Positions 8,208-17,733 of a stretch of 64,000 nucleotides of DNA are shown here, piece by piece; positions within the stretch are counted from its first letter, which is position 1, and every line of letters starts with the position of its first letter. Origin of the DNA: an aff. Roholtiella sp. LEGE 12411 (GTDB lineage Bacteria > Cyanobacteriota > Cyanobacteriia > Cyanobacteriales > Nostocaceae). The notes beneath the pieces are model-generated. The model searched no databases. It was not told the DNA's origin and saw nothing but the letters and a program-made list of their open reading frames with translations. Made by a program: the position numbers and the translations under genes. The DNA lies in contig NZ_JADEXR010000018.1 of the NCBI RefSeq assembly GCF_015206995.1, forward strand, positions 1-64,000. Reading direction: 5' to 3'.

Positions 8208-9470
8208 CTAACTTGAAAAACCAGCAAAAAAGTCAAGGGTTTCCTTCAATGCTTTGATAAAAATATCAATTTCCTCACGGGTATTGTAAAAAGATAAACT
8301 TGCCCGTGCGGTTGCAAGAAGACTTAAGTAACGGTGTAATGGTTGAGTGCAGTGATGTCCAGAACGAATGGCAATGCCTTCTTGATCTAATAATGTAGAT
8401 AAGTCGTTGGCGTGGACTTCTCCTGCTGTGAATGCAGCTAAAGCAGCTCTATCTTGCCCTTGAGCATTTGGTTTGGGGCCGTAAATCCGAATTTGAGGGA
8501 TTTGCTCTAGTTCTTGGAATAAATAAGCTGTTAATTCAGCTTCGTAGGCGTGGATTTTATCCATACCTATGTTGGTAAGATAATCGATTGCAGCACCAAG
8601 AGCGATCGCTTCCCCAATTGCAGGTGTACCGGCTTCAAATTTATGCGGTAATTCTGCATAGGTAGAATGGTCTAAAAATACCTCTGCAATCATCTCACCA
8701 CCACCAAAAAACGGGGGCATAGATTCCAACAATTCCAACTTGCCATACAAAAAGCCTATCCCTGTTGGAGCACACATTTTGTGCCCAGAAGCAACCAGCC
8801 AATCACAGTCTATCAGTTGCACATCTACAGGAATATGGGGGATACTTTGGCAAGCGTCAATTAAAACTTTAGCACCGTATTGATGAGCGATCGCAACAAT
8901 CTCCTGCACTGGGTTCATACAACCCAAAGTATTAGAAATATGCACCGTTGACACCAATTTTGTTTTGTCAGAAATCAGCTTTTTAAACTGTTCTAAATCA
9001 AAAGTTTCATCTGGTGTTAGTTCCACAAATTTCAACACTGCACCAGTCTTTTGCGCCACCAGCTGCCACGGTACAATATTACTGTGGTGTTCCATCACCG
9101 ACAGAATAATTTCATCGCCCTGCTGCAAATTGTCCATTCCCCAACTGTAGGCTACCAAGTTAATCGCTTCACTTGCGTTGCGGGTGTAAACAATTTCCTG
9201 ACGCGATGCAGCATTAATAAACTTGGCAACTTTGTCTCGCGCACCTTCATAAGCATCAGTAGCTTTGGCACTGAGGGTATGAGCGCCTCGATGCACGTTA
9301 GCATTATATTGCTCGTAGTAATCGCGCAGGGTATTTAATACAAGCAAAGGTTTTTGCGATGTTGCAGCATTATCGAGATAAACCAAAGGTTTCCCATTGA
9401 CTTCCTGACGCAATATCGGGAAGTCAGCGCGAACTTTATCAGCAAGAGTTTTTGTAGGAGTGAAAGTCAT
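8208..9470 (-). CDS. sufS: Cysteine desulfurase SufS (group II)
   Basis: This PLP enzyme takes sulfur from cysteine as a persulfide and passes it to the SufBCD scaffold. The 420-residue length is typical. The PLP-lysine motif [13 protein letters not shown] is near residue 228, and the catalytic cysteine lies in [10 protein letters not shown] near residue 372. It is the last gene of sufB-sufC-sufD-sufS, 34 bp after sufD. The spacer and the end of sufD carry heptamer repeats (attagtc units). Confidence 0.95.
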   Translation of the reverse strand: MTFTPTKTLADKVRADFPILRQEVNGKPLVYLDNAATSQKPLLVLNTLRDYYEQYNANVHRGAHTLSAKATDAYEGARDKVAKFINAASRQEIVYTRNASEAINLVAYSWGMDNLQQGDEIILSVMEHHSNIVPWQLVAQKTGAVLKFVELTPDETFDLEQFKKLISDKTKLVSTVHISNTLGCMNPVQEIVAIAHQYGAKVLIDACQSIPHIPVDVQLIDCDWLVASGHKMCAPTGIGFLYGKLELLESMPPFFGGGEMIAEVFLDHSTYAELPHKFEAGTPAIGEAIALGAAIDYLTNIGMDKIHAYEAELTAYLFQELEQIPQIRIYGPKPNAQGQDRAALAAFTAGEVHANDLSTLLDQEGIAIRSGHHCTQPLHRYLSLLATARASLSFYNTREEIDIFIKALKETLDFFAGFSS

Positions 9471-9504
9471 TGGTAATGAAAAACTAGTAATTAATAATTA
9501 GTCA

Positions 9505-10881
9505 TTAGTCATTGGGTAAAGACTTGAGACTATTGACAGTGTTTAACAGGATTTTTTGCACAGACAGAACTGGTATTTGGTTGATAACTTCGGCGGCGAA
9601 GGCGTTAATTAACAAATTGCGAGCATCATTTTCATCAATTCCTCGGCTTTGCAGATAGAATATTTCATCATCCTCCAACTGGCTAACGGTAGCACCGTGA
9701 GCGCATTTAACATTATCCGCTGTAATTTCCAATTGGGGTTTAGTATCAACTCTGGCTTTAGATGATAGCAGCAGATTCCGATTCAATTGAGCTGCATCTG
9801 TCAACTGTGCTGGCTTCGGAACAAAAACTTTGCCGTTGAACACTGCATGAGCGCGATCGCCTACAATACACTTATGTAATTGCTTAGTTGTACCGTGAGG
9901 ATAGTTGAGTGCGATCGCACTGTGAGTATCCGCCAACTGCTTACCAGAAATCATCGTCAAAGCGTTGAGAATAGTTTGTGTTTGCTCACCAGTTTGCAAA
10001 ATCTCTAAATTGTGCCGCGACAGTTTTGCACCTAAAGTTATTGCATGACAAGTATATCGACTATCCAAGCTCTGAGCGATCGCAGTCTTCCCTATATGAA
10101 AAGCCTCTGCACCTTCTTGCTCAACCCTAGTGTGACTTACCTGAGCATTTTCACCAACCCAAATCTCCGTAACCGCATTTGTGAGGTAAACCTCTTCTTT
10201 CTCCGCGCTCTTTGCGCCTCTGCGGTTCGTATATTCTTCAACCAAAGTCACACTACTACCCATCTGCGCCACCACCAAACAACGTGGCTGCGAAATCGTC
10301 GGCGTCTCACCAGCATCCGAAATAAACAGTAGATGAATAGGCGTCTCAACTACTACATTCTTCGCCACCCACACTACAGCTACATCAGTTATCCCAGCGG
10401 TGTTGAGAGCAGTAAATACTTCCTGCGCTCCCTCAGCTTGAGCCAAATACTGTCTAACACCTTCCTGCTCAGATTCAGACAACCCAGCCAAATTACTTAT
10501 TACAACACCATCTGGCAAATCTGCAACTGCTGATAACTCCGGCGCATAAATCCCATTAACAAACACTAAACGGCTGTTAGCAGCTTCTGGTATCAGCGCC
10601 GGGATATCAGTTGGTATTGATTGCGTCTTTACATGAAATTGCACTTGTTGCAGAGATGACAAATTGGTAAATCGCCATTCTTCCTCACGAGTAGTGGGGA
10701 TAGTCGAGTGACGTACCCAATTAGCAGCGCCATCGCGTAATTCCTGCAACCACCCCTCTGTTCTAGTTGTGATTACTTGATTTAATAATCCAGTTAGATA
10801 AGCATCTTTATCCAACAGAGTAGATGTCAAACTGACAGCATCCGAATTAGGAATGGGACTAGGAGATACTTGAATAGTCAT
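9505..10881 (-). CDS. sufD: Fe-S assembly scaffold subunit SufD
   Basis: SufD is the partner of SufB and SufC in the SufBC2D scaffold on which Fe-S clusters are built. The C-terminal SufB/SufD beta-helix core is recognisable (HGATVSQLEDDEIFYLQSRG and the downstream ARNLLINAF). The gene overlaps the end of sufC: the ATG at 10881 shares the A of the sufC TGA, and a GTG one codon earlier (10884) has slightly better spacing to a GAGG. Either start is possible. The last codons and the stop fall in a heptameric tandem repeat. Confidence 0.93.
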   Translation of the reverse strand: MTIQVSPSPIPNSDAVSLTSTLLDKDAYLTGLLNQVITTRTEGWLQELRDGAANWVRHSTIPTTREEEWRFTNLSSLQQVQFHVKTQSIPTDIPALIPEAANSRLVFVNGIYAPELSAVADLPDGVVISNLAGLSESEQEGVRQYLAQAEGAQEVFTALNTAGITDVAVVWVAKNVVVETPIHLLFISDAGETPTISQPRCLVVAQMGSSVTLVEEYTNRRGAKSAEKEEVYLTNAVTEIWVGENAQVSHTRVEQEGAEAFHIGKTAIAQSLDSRYTCHAITLGAKLSRHNLEILQTGEQTQTILNALTMISGKQLADTHSAIALNYPHGTTKQLHKCIVGDRAHAVFNGKVFVPKPAQLTDAAQLNRNLLLSSKARVDTKPQLEITADNVKCAHGATVSQLEDDEIFYLQSRGIDENDARNLLINAFAAEVINQIPVLSVQKILLNTVNSLKSLPND

Positions 10882-11669
10882 CACACACCCACCTCAGTCG
10901 CAGCATCTTTCAAAATCCAGTCATAGCCACGGGCTTCTAATTCCAACGCCAAATCCTTACCGCCACACAAAAGAATCTGCCCGTTTGCCATCACATGCAC
11001 GTAGTCTGGAACAATATAGTTAAGTAACCGTTGGTAGTGGGTAATCAAAATCGTGGCATTTTCTGGACTTGCCAACTGATTTACCCCATTAGCGACAATT
11101 TTCAGCGCGTCAATATCCAAACCCGAATCAGTTTCATCCAGAATTGCTAATTTCGGTTCCAGCAAGGCCATTTGCAGAATTTCGTTCCGCTTCTTCTCGC
11201 CACCAGAAAACCCTTCATTCAAACTGCGACTGAGGAAAGCGGGATTCATCTTTACCACATCCAGCTTTTCCTCAATTAAATCGTCAAAATCAAAGGCATC
11301 TAATTCTTCTAAACCCTGTGCTTTGCGGCGAGAATTGTAAGCCACTCGCAAGAAATCTAAATTGCTGACACCCGGAATTTCTAGCGGATACTGAAACGCC
11401 AGAAACACACCAGATCTTGCCCGTTCTTCTGGTTCCAATTCCAGCAGATTTTGCCCTTGAAAAATGATCTCACCACCAGTCACCTGGTATGCTGGATGTC
11501 CAGCCAACACTTTAGAAAAGGTACTCTTACCAGAACCATTCGGCCCCATAATTGCATGGATTTCACCAGAACGTACCTCAAGATTAAAACCCTTAAGAAT
11601 CGGTGTTCCATCAACTGTAGCTGTCAGATCCTTAACCGACAGCACAACTTCGCTATTTTCAATAATCAT
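10881..11669 (-). CDS. sufC: Fe-S assembly ATPase SufC
   Basis: SufC is the ABC-type ATPase that drives conformational change in the SufBC2D complex. The 262-residue protein has Walker [10 protein letters not shown], signature [10 protein letters not shown] and Walker [13 protein letters not shown], all diagnostic for SufC. The frame extends upstream to 11798, but the ATG at 11669 ([15 protein letters not shown]) matches the family N-terminus and has an AAGAGAG site. It is separated from sufB by 149 bp with two hairpins and overlaps sufD. Confidence 0.95.
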   Translation of the reverse strand: MIIENSEVVLSVKDLTATVDGTPILKGFNLEVRSGEIHAIMGPNGSGKSTFSKVLAGHPAYQVTGGEIIFQGQNLLELEPEERARSGVFLAFQYPLEIPGVSNLDFLRVAYNSRRKAQGLEELDAFDFDDLIEEKLDVVKMNPAFLSRSLNEGFSGGEKKRNEILQMALLEPKLAILDETDSGLDIDALKIVANGVNQLASPENATILITHYQRLLNYIVPDYVHVMANGQILLCGGKDLALELEARGYDWILKDAATEVGV

Positions 11670-11695
11670 GTTCTCTCTCTTTTCTGGTTCGTAGT

Positions 11696-11731
11696 AGGCG
11701 CTAAAGCGCCTGTTTGCAGTCTGAAACTGCT
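11696..11731. repeat. Two hairpins in the sufB-sufC spacer
   Basis: AGGCGCT-AA-AGCGCCT (11696-11711) is a perfect hairpin and GCAGT-CTGAA-ACTGC (11717-11731) follows directly. Neither has a strong T-run on the minus strand, so they are more likely dispersed repeats or mRNA-processing or stability structures than full terminators. Confidence 0.55.
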
Positions 11732-11818
11732 GACTACAAGCGTTAATCAACTGAATATTTTTGTTTCGCAGTAGATGATTTAGCGCCTTTCCTAGCACTC
11801 AAATACTAACTACAAGCG

Positions 11819-13258
11819 CTACCCGACACTGCTTTCTAACTTCAAACTCAACAGCTTATCAGCTTCCACAGCAAACTCCATCGGTAGCTGGCTGAAAACA
11901 TCTTTGCAGAAACCGCTAACCATCATCGAAATTGCATCTTCTGAAGATATACCCCGTTGAGCGAAGTAAAACAGCTGATCTTCCCCAATCTTGGAAATTG
12001 AAGCTTCATGCTCCACTTTCGCAGTATTATTTTGCACTTGGATGTAGGGGAAAGTGTTCGCGTGGGCATTATCCCCAATCAACATCGAGTCGCACTGAGA
12101 ATAGTTTCTTGCCCCTTGTGCTTTCGGGTTTACTTTCACCAAACCCCGGTAGCTATTGCTAGATTTACCTGCGGAGATTCCCTTAGAGATAATCGTACTG
12201 CGAGTATTTTTGCCAACGTGAATCATCTTAGTGCCAGTATCGGCTTGCTGATGATGATTTGTCAGCGCTACCGAGTAGAATTCACCCACAGAGTTATCAC
12301 CCACCAACACACAGCTGGGATACTTCCAAGTAATCGCTGAACCTGTTTCTACTTGAGTCCAAGAAATCTTGGAATTTGCGCCCTGACACAAACCGCGTTT
12401 GGTAACGAAGTTGTAAATACCGCCTTTACCATTAGCATCCCCAGCGTACCAGTTTTGCACAGTGGAGTATTTAATCTCGGCGTTATCGAGGGCGACGAGT
12501 TCCACTACAGCTGCGTGTAACTGGTTGCTATCGTACATTGGTGCGGTGCAACCTTCGAGGTAGGAAACATAGCTACCTTCTTCGGCAACAATCAGTGTCC
12601 GCTCGAACTGTCCTGTATCGCCGGAGTTGATACGGAAGTAGGTAGACAGTTCCATCGGGCATTTGACGCCTTTAGGAATATAGACGAAGGAACCATCGCT
12701 GAATACGGCGGCGTTCAAAGCAGCAAAGTAGTTGTCTGCAACGGGAACAACGCTACCCAGGTATTTTTTTATTAGTTCTGGATGTTCCTGCAATGCTTCG
12801 GAGATTGAGCAGAAAATAACCCCATCTTCTGCTAGCTTTTCCTTAAAAGTAGTGGCAACGGAAACACTATCGAAAATTGCATCAACAGCAACGTTTGACA
12901 GTCGCTTCTGCTCAGACAAGGAAATGCCTAGCTTCTCGAAGGTTTCCAAGAGTGTTGGATCAACTTCATCTAAGCTGTTCAGCTTTGGTTTTTTTTGTTT
13001 TGGAGCTGAGTAGTAGATGATATCTTGATAATTTATTGGTGGATACTTGACACTTGGCCAAGTTGGTTCCGTCATTTTTTGCCACTGGCGATAAGCTTTG
13101 AGGCGAAATTCCAGCATGAACTCTGGCTCGTTCTTCTTAGTGGAGATCAAGCGGATGACGTCCTCGTTTAGTCCACGCGGGATAGTGTCGGCTTCAATGT
13201 CGGTGACAAAGCCGTACTTGTAGGGTTGGTTGACTAAGGTTTTGACAGTGGCACTCAT
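11819..13258 (-). CDS. sufB: Fe-S assembly scaffold SufB
   Basis: SufB is the main scaffold subunit. The 479-residue sequence is typical for cyanobacteria, with conserved segments [40 protein letters not shown] and the C-terminal [21 protein letters not shown]. It is the first gene of sufBCDS. The 293-bp region to the divergent sufR holds two SufR-type operators, so the operon is expected to be repressed when Fe-S clusters are plentiful. Confidence 0.96.
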   Translation of the reverse strand: MSATVKTLVNQPYKYGFVTDIEADTIPRGLNEDVIRLISTKKNEPEFMLEFRLKAYRQWQKMTEPTWPSVKYPPINYQDIIYYSAPKQKKPKLNSLDEVDPTLLETFEKLGISLSEQKRLSNVAVDAIFDSVSVATTFKEKLAEDGVIFCSISEALQEHPELIKKYLGSVVPVADNYFAALNAAVFSDGSFVYIPKGVKCPMELSTYFRINSGDTGQFERTLIVAEEGSYVSYLEGCTAPMYDSNQLHAAVVELVALDNAEIKYSTVQNWYAGDANGKGGIYNFVTKRGLCQGANSKISWTQVETGSAITWKYPSCVLVGDNSVGEFYSVALTNHHQQADTGTKMIHVGKNTRSTIISKGISAGKSSNSYRGLVKVNPKAQGARNYSQCDSMLIGDNAHANTFPYIQVQNNTAKVEHEASISKIGEDQLFYFAQRGISSEDAISMMVSGFCKDVFSQLPMEFAVEADKLLSLKLESSVG

Positions 13259-13349
13259 CGGTAGTAGTCTCTTAACGTTCTGTGTTCAGTTGAATCTCTA
13301 TGGCAGTCGCTACAACTTTGGGAACTAAAGGAACGCGCTGCCTCTTAAG

Positions 13350-13385
13350 GATGGGAGACGGGCTTGTTTTTAGCCGATTCCCATC
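13350..13385. other. Hairpin in the sufB leader region
   Basis: GATGGGA (13350-13356) pairs with TCCCATC (13379-13385), and an inner GGCT/AGCC pairing shortens the loop. It lies between sufB and the SufR operators, so it may be in the sufB 5' untranslated region. A role is not shown by sequence alone. Confidence 0.45.
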
Positions 13386-13432
13386 TCGCGTTACGGAATG
13401 GTTACACGGCTGTTAGAATGGAGTGGAGAGTA

Positions 13433-13452
13433 AAACAACAACGCTGTTGTTT
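13433..13452. promoter_or_regulatory. SufR operator site 1
   Basis: A palindrome with 7-bp arms AAACAAC and GTTGTTT around AACGCT contains CAAC-N6-GTTG, the binding core reported for cyanobacterial SufR. It lies in the spacer shared by sufB and sufR. Confidence 0.8.
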
Positions 13453-13476
13453 AATGTATCTTCATTTTACGCTAAA

Positions 13477-13498
13477 TTAACAACAACAATGTTGTTAA
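13477..13498. promoter_or_regulatory. SufR operator site 2
   Basis: A perfect palindrome with 8-bp arms TTAACAAC and GTTGTTAA around AACAAT also contains CAAC-N6-GTTG. It is about 54 bp upstream of the sufR ATG, so SufR bound here could repress its own gene as well as sufBCDS. Two sites 45 bp apart suggest graded or cooperative binding. Confidence 0.82.
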
Positions 13499-13551
13499 AG
13501 TCAAATTTTCAAAGAAATTTTTGGAACGTTCGCGAGCGTCTCGCAGAGAAG

Positions 13552-14430
13552 ATGGCGACTACCCACCAATCCTCAACAAAGCAAGATATCCTAGAATATC
13601 TCCTGAAACACTCACAAGCAACGGCTTTTGAGCTAGCCGAAGTTTTAGATGTTAGCCCCCAAGCAATTCGTCGCCATCTTAAGGATTTGGAGGCGGAGGA
13701 ACTGGTTTTGTACTCGTCGGTGCAGGCACAAAAAACTCAAAGCGCCGATTTACAACCTAGACGCCCAGGGGATGGTGAGTCAGCGCTGCAAAGCGTTGTC
13801 GGAACTTCAAGCGGCAATCTAAACTTTAGAGAGGGTTTTCCTCACCAAGCGACTGCGAACCTAAAAGGCTTACCCCAAGCATCTGAAGTTCGAGGGATGG
13901 GACGTCCACAGCACGTTTATCATCTGAGTCGTCAGGGACGCGATCGCCTGCAACGAACAATGAATGATCGCCAAAGCGATCGCTATGGTGAATTTGCCGT
14001 TTCTCTGCTGGATACATTAGCAGAAACCGTAGGGCGTGACCAAGTAAGTTCGATTTTACGAAAACAGTGGGAGCGCAAAGCACAAGAATATCATGACCGC
14101 TTGGGTCATGGTTCACTACAAGAGCGTGTGGCTAACTTAGTTAAACTGAGAAAAGCTGAGGGTTTCATGGCTGAGTATCACTCTGTAGATGCTGACTCCT
14201 CACCAAACGAGAGTTCTGAGAACACGTTATGCGATCGCTTTATCTTAACTGAGCATCACTGCGCGATTTCCAACGTTGCCGAGTCTTTTCCCAGCATTTG
14301 CGGTCATGAACTAGAAATGTTTGCCGCCGTTTTACCAGATTGTACAGTAGAGCGTACCCACTGGATTATCAACGGTGAACATCGTTGCGGCTATTTGGTG
14401 CAAGCTCGCAACCAAAAGTGTAATGAATAA
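13552..14430 (+). CDS. sufR: Fe-S cluster-sensing transcriptional repressor SufR
   Basis: SufR is a DeoR-like winged-helix repressor that senses Fe-S clusters. The N-terminal HTH (TAFELAEVLDVSPQAIRRHL) is followed by an effector domain ending with four cysteines spaced C-x12-C-x13-C-x14-C, the SufR signature. The ATG at 13552 gives the normal N-terminus MATTHQSSTKQDILEYLLKH and has an AGAGAAG site; the frame upstream to 13423 would run over both operators and is rejected. Residues about 60-114 are an extra linker that looks like translated repeat DNA. It is divergent from sufBCDS, the classical arrangement. Confidence 0.95.
   Translation: MATTHQSSTKQDILEYLLKHSQATAFELAEVLDVSPQAIRRHLKDLEAEELVLYSSVQAQKTQSADLQPRRPGDGESALQSVVGTSSGNLNFREGFPHQATANLKGLPQASEVRGMGRPQHVYHLSRQGRDRLQRTMNDRQSDRYGEFAVSLLDTLAETVGRDQVSSILRKQWERKAQEYHDRLGHGSLQERVANLVKLRKAEGFMAEYHSVDADSSPNESSENTLCDRFILTEHHCAISNVAESFPSICGHELEMFAAVLPDCTVERTHWIINGEHRCGYLVQARNQKCNE
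13732..13893 (+). repeat. Repeat-like in-frame insertion in the SufR linker
   Basis: This segment codes for about 54 residues (from KTQSADLQPRRPGDGESALQ to LPQASEV) between the DNA-binding and effector domains. In a compact SufR the HTH would pass almost directly to MGRPQHVYHLSRQGR. The sequence is rich in short G/C-rich words of the type seen in interspersed Nostoc repeats. The insertion keeps the frame. Confidence 0.5.
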
Positions 14431-14549
14431 ATAAATTCGTGTTCATATTTCAGTTTAATATACAGGTAATAACTAAGTGGTAAATCCTATTACTAATTAG
14501 TTATTACGCATTAACTATGAACGACTAAGTTATAGATAAAATTTATTTT

Positions 14550-14810
14550 ATGGATTTGCCATCACAGCAACCGTCAGCACAGTTTTTAACCCTGGACGAA
14601 TCAGCAAAAGTAGACGCTGCTTTGTTATCTTCTCCAGAAAAGTTTTTAACAAGATTGACAATTTCATCACTGAAGCTGTTGAAGCATATTGCTCAAGAGT
14701 ACAATATTGCCATTGAGGATTTGACCACACAGCAAGTAATTGCCTGGTTTGAAAAAGATAGCAAAATTAGGAGAGAGCAGGGAATTGAAGCTTCATATCT
14801 CAAATGGTAA
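14550..14810 (+). CDS. Conserved hypothetical small protein
   Basis: The 86-residue acidic, helical protein begins MDLPSQQPSAQFLTLDESAK and ends EASYLKW. It has no signal peptide, membrane helix or metal motif. It is followed within 20 bp by a strong terminator and has ordinary composition for its neighbourhood, which supports a real gene. The opposite-strand ORF over the same region is taken as a shadow. Function is unknown. Confidence 0.65.
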   Translation: MDLPSQQPSAQFLTLDESAKVDAALLSSPEKFLTRLTISSLKLLKHIAQEYNIAIEDLTTQQVIAWFEKDSKIRREQGIEASYLKW

Positions 14811-14825
14811 AGTTAATTTAAAATA

Positions 14826-14851
14826 AAAAGCACCTTGAACCAGGTGCTTTT
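14826..14851. terminator. Bidirectional intrinsic terminator
   Basis: A 10-bp stem AAAAGCACCT / AGGTGCTTTT with a 6-base loop carries T-runs in both directions. It sits between the convergent genes at 14550-14810 (+) and 14887-15516 (-) and can serve both. Confidence 0.85.
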
Positions 14852-14886
14852 AAAATTCATCACAATTGCGTTTCCAGACAATCATT

Positions 14887-15516
14887 TTAAGTATTATAAG
14901 TGTTAACACGTGGACTGCGAGCTCCAGCGACAGCTCCAATCATTGACGCTACTAAACCCAGCAAAGAACCGAACACAAACCACCACAATCCCGAACGCAA
15001 ATTAGCTGCTGTTTCACGAGCTTGTTGGGCAGTTATGTTTGCTTGCGGTACATTGACACCACCTTGCTGTTGTACCTGGTTTATCACTTCCCCAGCGTTA
15101 GAAGCAGCAACACCGAAAGCACCAGTCACTCCACTCGCGAGTAGCCATGAGCTAACTGCCAAAGTTGTAGCCCAAAGAATTGCGCCGTTGAGAAGAGCTG
15201 TATTACGGTTCATCGGCCCACAAGCACGGGCTGTAACCCAACCACCAGTAAATAGGGAAATTAACAAAGCGATCGTTGACCAAAGCCCCGCATTACCCGC
15301 AGCATTAGGTGCAATCGTTCTGGGCGCACCCGAACCTTCAACAGCACCGGCTGCAACTGCACCAATAATAGCACTCAAAATTAATTGAGTAGCTAATGAA
15401 ACTAATAAACCAGAAATAATAGGCCCCCAACGAACAAGATCATGATATTCAGTTACTCGACTCACGACCGCAGGCTCAGGAGGAATAACATCGCCTGCCC
15501 GATTTACATATGACAT
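14887..15516 (-). CDS. Hypothetical multi-pass membrane protein
   Basis: The 209-residue protein begins MSYVNRAGDVIPPEPAVVSR and has about four hydrophobic segments rich in Gly and Ala (LLVSLATQLILSAIIGAV, ALLISLFTGGWVTA, ILWATTLAVSSWLLASG, WWFVFGSLLGLVASMIGAVA). Gly spacing in the last helix resembles a glycine zipper. A soluble loop with NQVQQQGGVNVPQANITAQQ precedes the last helix. I do not recognise a named family. It shares a terminator with the convergent small gene. Confidence 0.75.
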   Translation of the reverse strand: MSYVNRAGDVIPPEPAVVSRVTEYHDLVRWGPIISGLLVSLATQLILSAIIGAVAAGAVEGSGAPRTIAPNAAGNAGLWSTIALLISLFTGGWVTARACGPMNRNTALLNGAILWATTLAVSSWLLASGVTGAFGVAASNAGEVINQVQQQGGVNVPQANITAQQARETAANLRSGLWWFVFGSLLGLVASMIGAVAGARSPRVNTYNT

Positions 15517-15625
15517 AATCTAACTTCTCCGTTGCTGCTTCAGCAAAACTTTCTTCATCTGGTAATTGATGCTTATGTTTAAAATTAAGTTGCTGTCAGG
15601 GGTTTTAACATCTATCAATAGAAAT

Positions 15626-15669
15626 AATTCATAACTATATCTCTAGACAATTCATAACTATATCTCTAG
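15626..15669 (+). repeat. Tandem duplication of a 21-bp unit
   Basis: The unit aattcataactatatctctag occurs at 15626-15646 and again at 15649-15669, upstream of the membrane protein gene that starts at 15516. It may affect that gene's promoter but no operator is recognised. Confidence 0.7.
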
Positions 15670-15810
15670 GAATAAAAATTATATATACATTAAAAAACTA
15701 ACTAAAACTCATCTTAAATATTTATCTTTTCTTCATAAAATTTGCAAGCAAAATTAAGTACATTTATTAGCTGCTGTAATAAAATCAATTCGCAATTCGC
15801 AATTAATTCA

Positions 15811-15885
15811 GCCACCCACAAGGGGTAGGGTTTTTATCTACCTTGAGAAACAAGGATTTTTTCGCCCACTAGGGGCGAGGTTTTT
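15811..15885 (+). repeat. Three consecutive terminator-like hairpins
   Basis: On the plus strand a weak hairpin ACCC/GGGT (15814-15826, then TTTTT), a hairpin CCTTG-AGAAA-CAAGG followed by ATTTTTT (15841-15862), and a hairpin CGCCC/GGGCG (15863-15877, then TTTTT) follow each other. The first and third are similar in sequence (CCCACaAGGGG and CCCACtAGGGG), so the block looks like a duplicated element. Both flanking genes run on the minus strand, so there is no plus-strand gene that obviously needs it. Confidence 0.6.
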
Positions 15886-16001
15886 AACAACCGCTTTTTC
15901 TGATAAACACATTCAAATATTTGAATTTTGAGTAGATGCAAAATTTTGTAGATATTTGGAATAAAAACTATAAACAAACTAATTAGAAAACCAAGAAAAG
16001 A

Positions 16002-16328
16002 TTAACGCATCTTCACGGCAGTGCCTGTAGCAGTAATCAGCAATAAAACTCCTGACTGATCAATATTAATTGTGCCAGTATCAATTTCAATTCCGATCAC
16101 AGCATTTGCTCCTAAACGTTGTGCTCGTTGTTCTAATTCTTCTAGTGCCTTTCTTTGACCTTGTTCAAATAGACGCTCATAGCTAGCAGTGCGTCCGCCA
16201 ATAATATCTCGAATACCAGCTAAAAAATCTCGTAGAAAATTACTGCCATAAACTATTTCCGCTGTCACAATGCCTAAATATGAGTCAATAACGGCTCCTT
16301 GAATCACATCAGTAGTAGTTATAATCAC
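16002..16328 (-). CDS. YbjQ / UPF0145 family protein
   Basis: This 108-residue protein matches the YbjQ (DUF74) family in length and pattern: I-T-T-T-D at the start, GAVIDSYLGIVTAEIVYGSN, then RQKALEELEQRAQRLGANAVIGIEID. The family forms pentamers and is called heavy-metal-binding in some databases, but its function is not established. Translation starts at a GTG with GAGG six bases upstream. It stands alone. Confidence 0.85.
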   Translation of the reverse strand: MIITTTDVIQGAVIDSYLGIVTAEIVYGSNFLRDFLAGIRDIIGGRTASYERLFEQGQRKALEELEQRAQRLGANAVIGIEIDTGTINIDQSGVLLLITATGTAVKMR

Positions 16329-17050
16329 AACTTAGCCTCACAGATATAGGTTGATATTTTTTGTCAAGCGGTTATAACAAATCTTGAGCAACTGTAACTC
16401 ACGGTTACACATACAAAATTTCCCTGTGCGAGTTTCAAAACCTCGATCAAGCTTGGCTTAGTAGACTTGACTCGTAGAGATAATACCTTCGGTGAGTATA
16501 GGAGTAGACAGATTTTATCAACATTTTCTCACACAATTTTAGATTAGTATCGTCACTATAATCTCATATTTATGATCATTTTAAATAGAGATCAGAATTT
16601 AAAGGAACATTTTACTTTTTAGATTGCTCTGATCGTTTAATGACTAAAAAAGGATAAAGTATAAGTAATTAAAAAGGTGGAAAAAATCAGATACAGAGTT
16701 AGTCAGTTATCAAGTTAAATAACAAACAAGAGTTAATGTTGAATACTTTTATAAATAGGCGTCTTGTCTTTCTCAAAGGAAGTAAGATACCGATCATTTT
16801 TGTCTAAATAGCAAGTAAAACTACGGATTTAATTAAGTATATTTTTGGCAGAACCTGAATGATATGATCAGGTATACCTAATACTTAAGATTTCAGTAAA
16901 AACTCGTAATTATAGTGCCGCTTGTAGGAAGGATAAAGATAGGATGAATTATTAACATTTCATAAATGCGAATAAATACAGTTTTCAAAGTTGAATATTT
17001 TTGTTTTAATGTACAAGAAAAAAATTCACTACTAGATCGGGAAAATTACA
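16329..17050. other. About 720 bp without a recognised gene
   Basis: The region is A/T-rich with stops in all frames. It should hold the promoters of the YbjQ gene (left, minus strand) and the TPR gene (right, plus strand). No operator, RNA gene or repeat of note is visible. Confidence 0.5.
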
Positions 17051-17731
17051 GTGTACAAGCCGAAATCATTAGTATTTAGTGTTTTTTTATTAGGATGTTT
17101 TGCCGTTACTATACCAGCGATCGCTCAAGCTCAGGTATTGGTGGTGCAAGCCAGAAACCCAGAGTTAAAGCAACTACTAGAGAACGGACGCAGGTTAGTA
17201 GATACTGGCGATTACAGTGGTGCGATCGCTGTTTATCAACAAGCAGCTACCATAGATCCCAAGAATGCCAAAATTCATTCTGGTATTGGTTACTTATACG
17301 CTCAACAAGGAAATTACCGAGCGGCATTAGCTGCTTATCGTCGTGCCATTGGCATCAACCCTAATAATAGTGATTTTTACTACGCGGTGGGTTATATCAA
17401 AGCCAATTTAGGAGACACGGCTGGGGCGAAGGAAGGTTATCGTCGTGCAATACAACTAAACCGCAACAACGTTAATGCCTATTTGGGATTAGGTGTGACG
17501 CAATCCCGTCTAGGAGACTATGGTGCAGCAGCCTGGGCATATCAGCAGGCTGTCAACTTAGATCAGAACAATGCCCAAACTTACGAGTTAATGGGGTCGA
17601 TGTATAAACAGCGACGGCAAACTAAACAAGCAAGCAGCGTCCTCCAAAAAGCTCGTGACTTGTACAAGCGCCGCAATGATCCAGACGGCGTAGACAGGGT
17701 AGAAGCCATGCTCAGACAGTTAGGGAGATGA
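17051..17731 (+). CDS. Exported tetratricopeptide-repeat protein
   Basis: The 226-residue protein starts at a GTG and has a signal peptide (FSVFLLGCFAVTIPAIAQAQ, cleavage near residue 27). Four TPR units follow from about residue 40, seen as repeated GDYSGAIAVYQQAATIDPKN, GNYRAALAAYRRAIGINPNN, GDTAGAKEGYRRAIQLNRNN and GDYGAAAWAYQQAVNLDQNN. It is likely a periplasmic or cell-envelope protein-protein interaction factor. It converges on an ABC ATPase gene two bases away. The partner is unknown. Confidence 0.85.
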   Translation: MYKPKSLVFSVFLLGCFAVTIPAIAQAQVLVVQARNPELKQLLENGRRLVDTGDYSGAIAVYQQAATIDPKNAKIHSGIGYLYAQQGNYRAALAAYRRAIGINPNNSDFYYAVGYIKANLGDTAGAKEGYRRAIQLNRNNVNAYLGLGVTQSRLGDYGAAAWAYQQAVNLDQNNAQTYELMGSMYKQRRQTKQASSVLQKARDLYKRRNDPDGVDRVEAMLRQLGR

Positions 17732-17733
17732 GT

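Noticed and set aside
13423-13551. N-terminal extension of SufR
   Set aside because: It would translate both operator palindromes; the ATG at 13552 gives the usual SufR start.
14548-14730. 60-residue ORF opposite the small gene at 14550-14810
   Set aside because: The plus-strand frame has better composition and a terminator directly after it.
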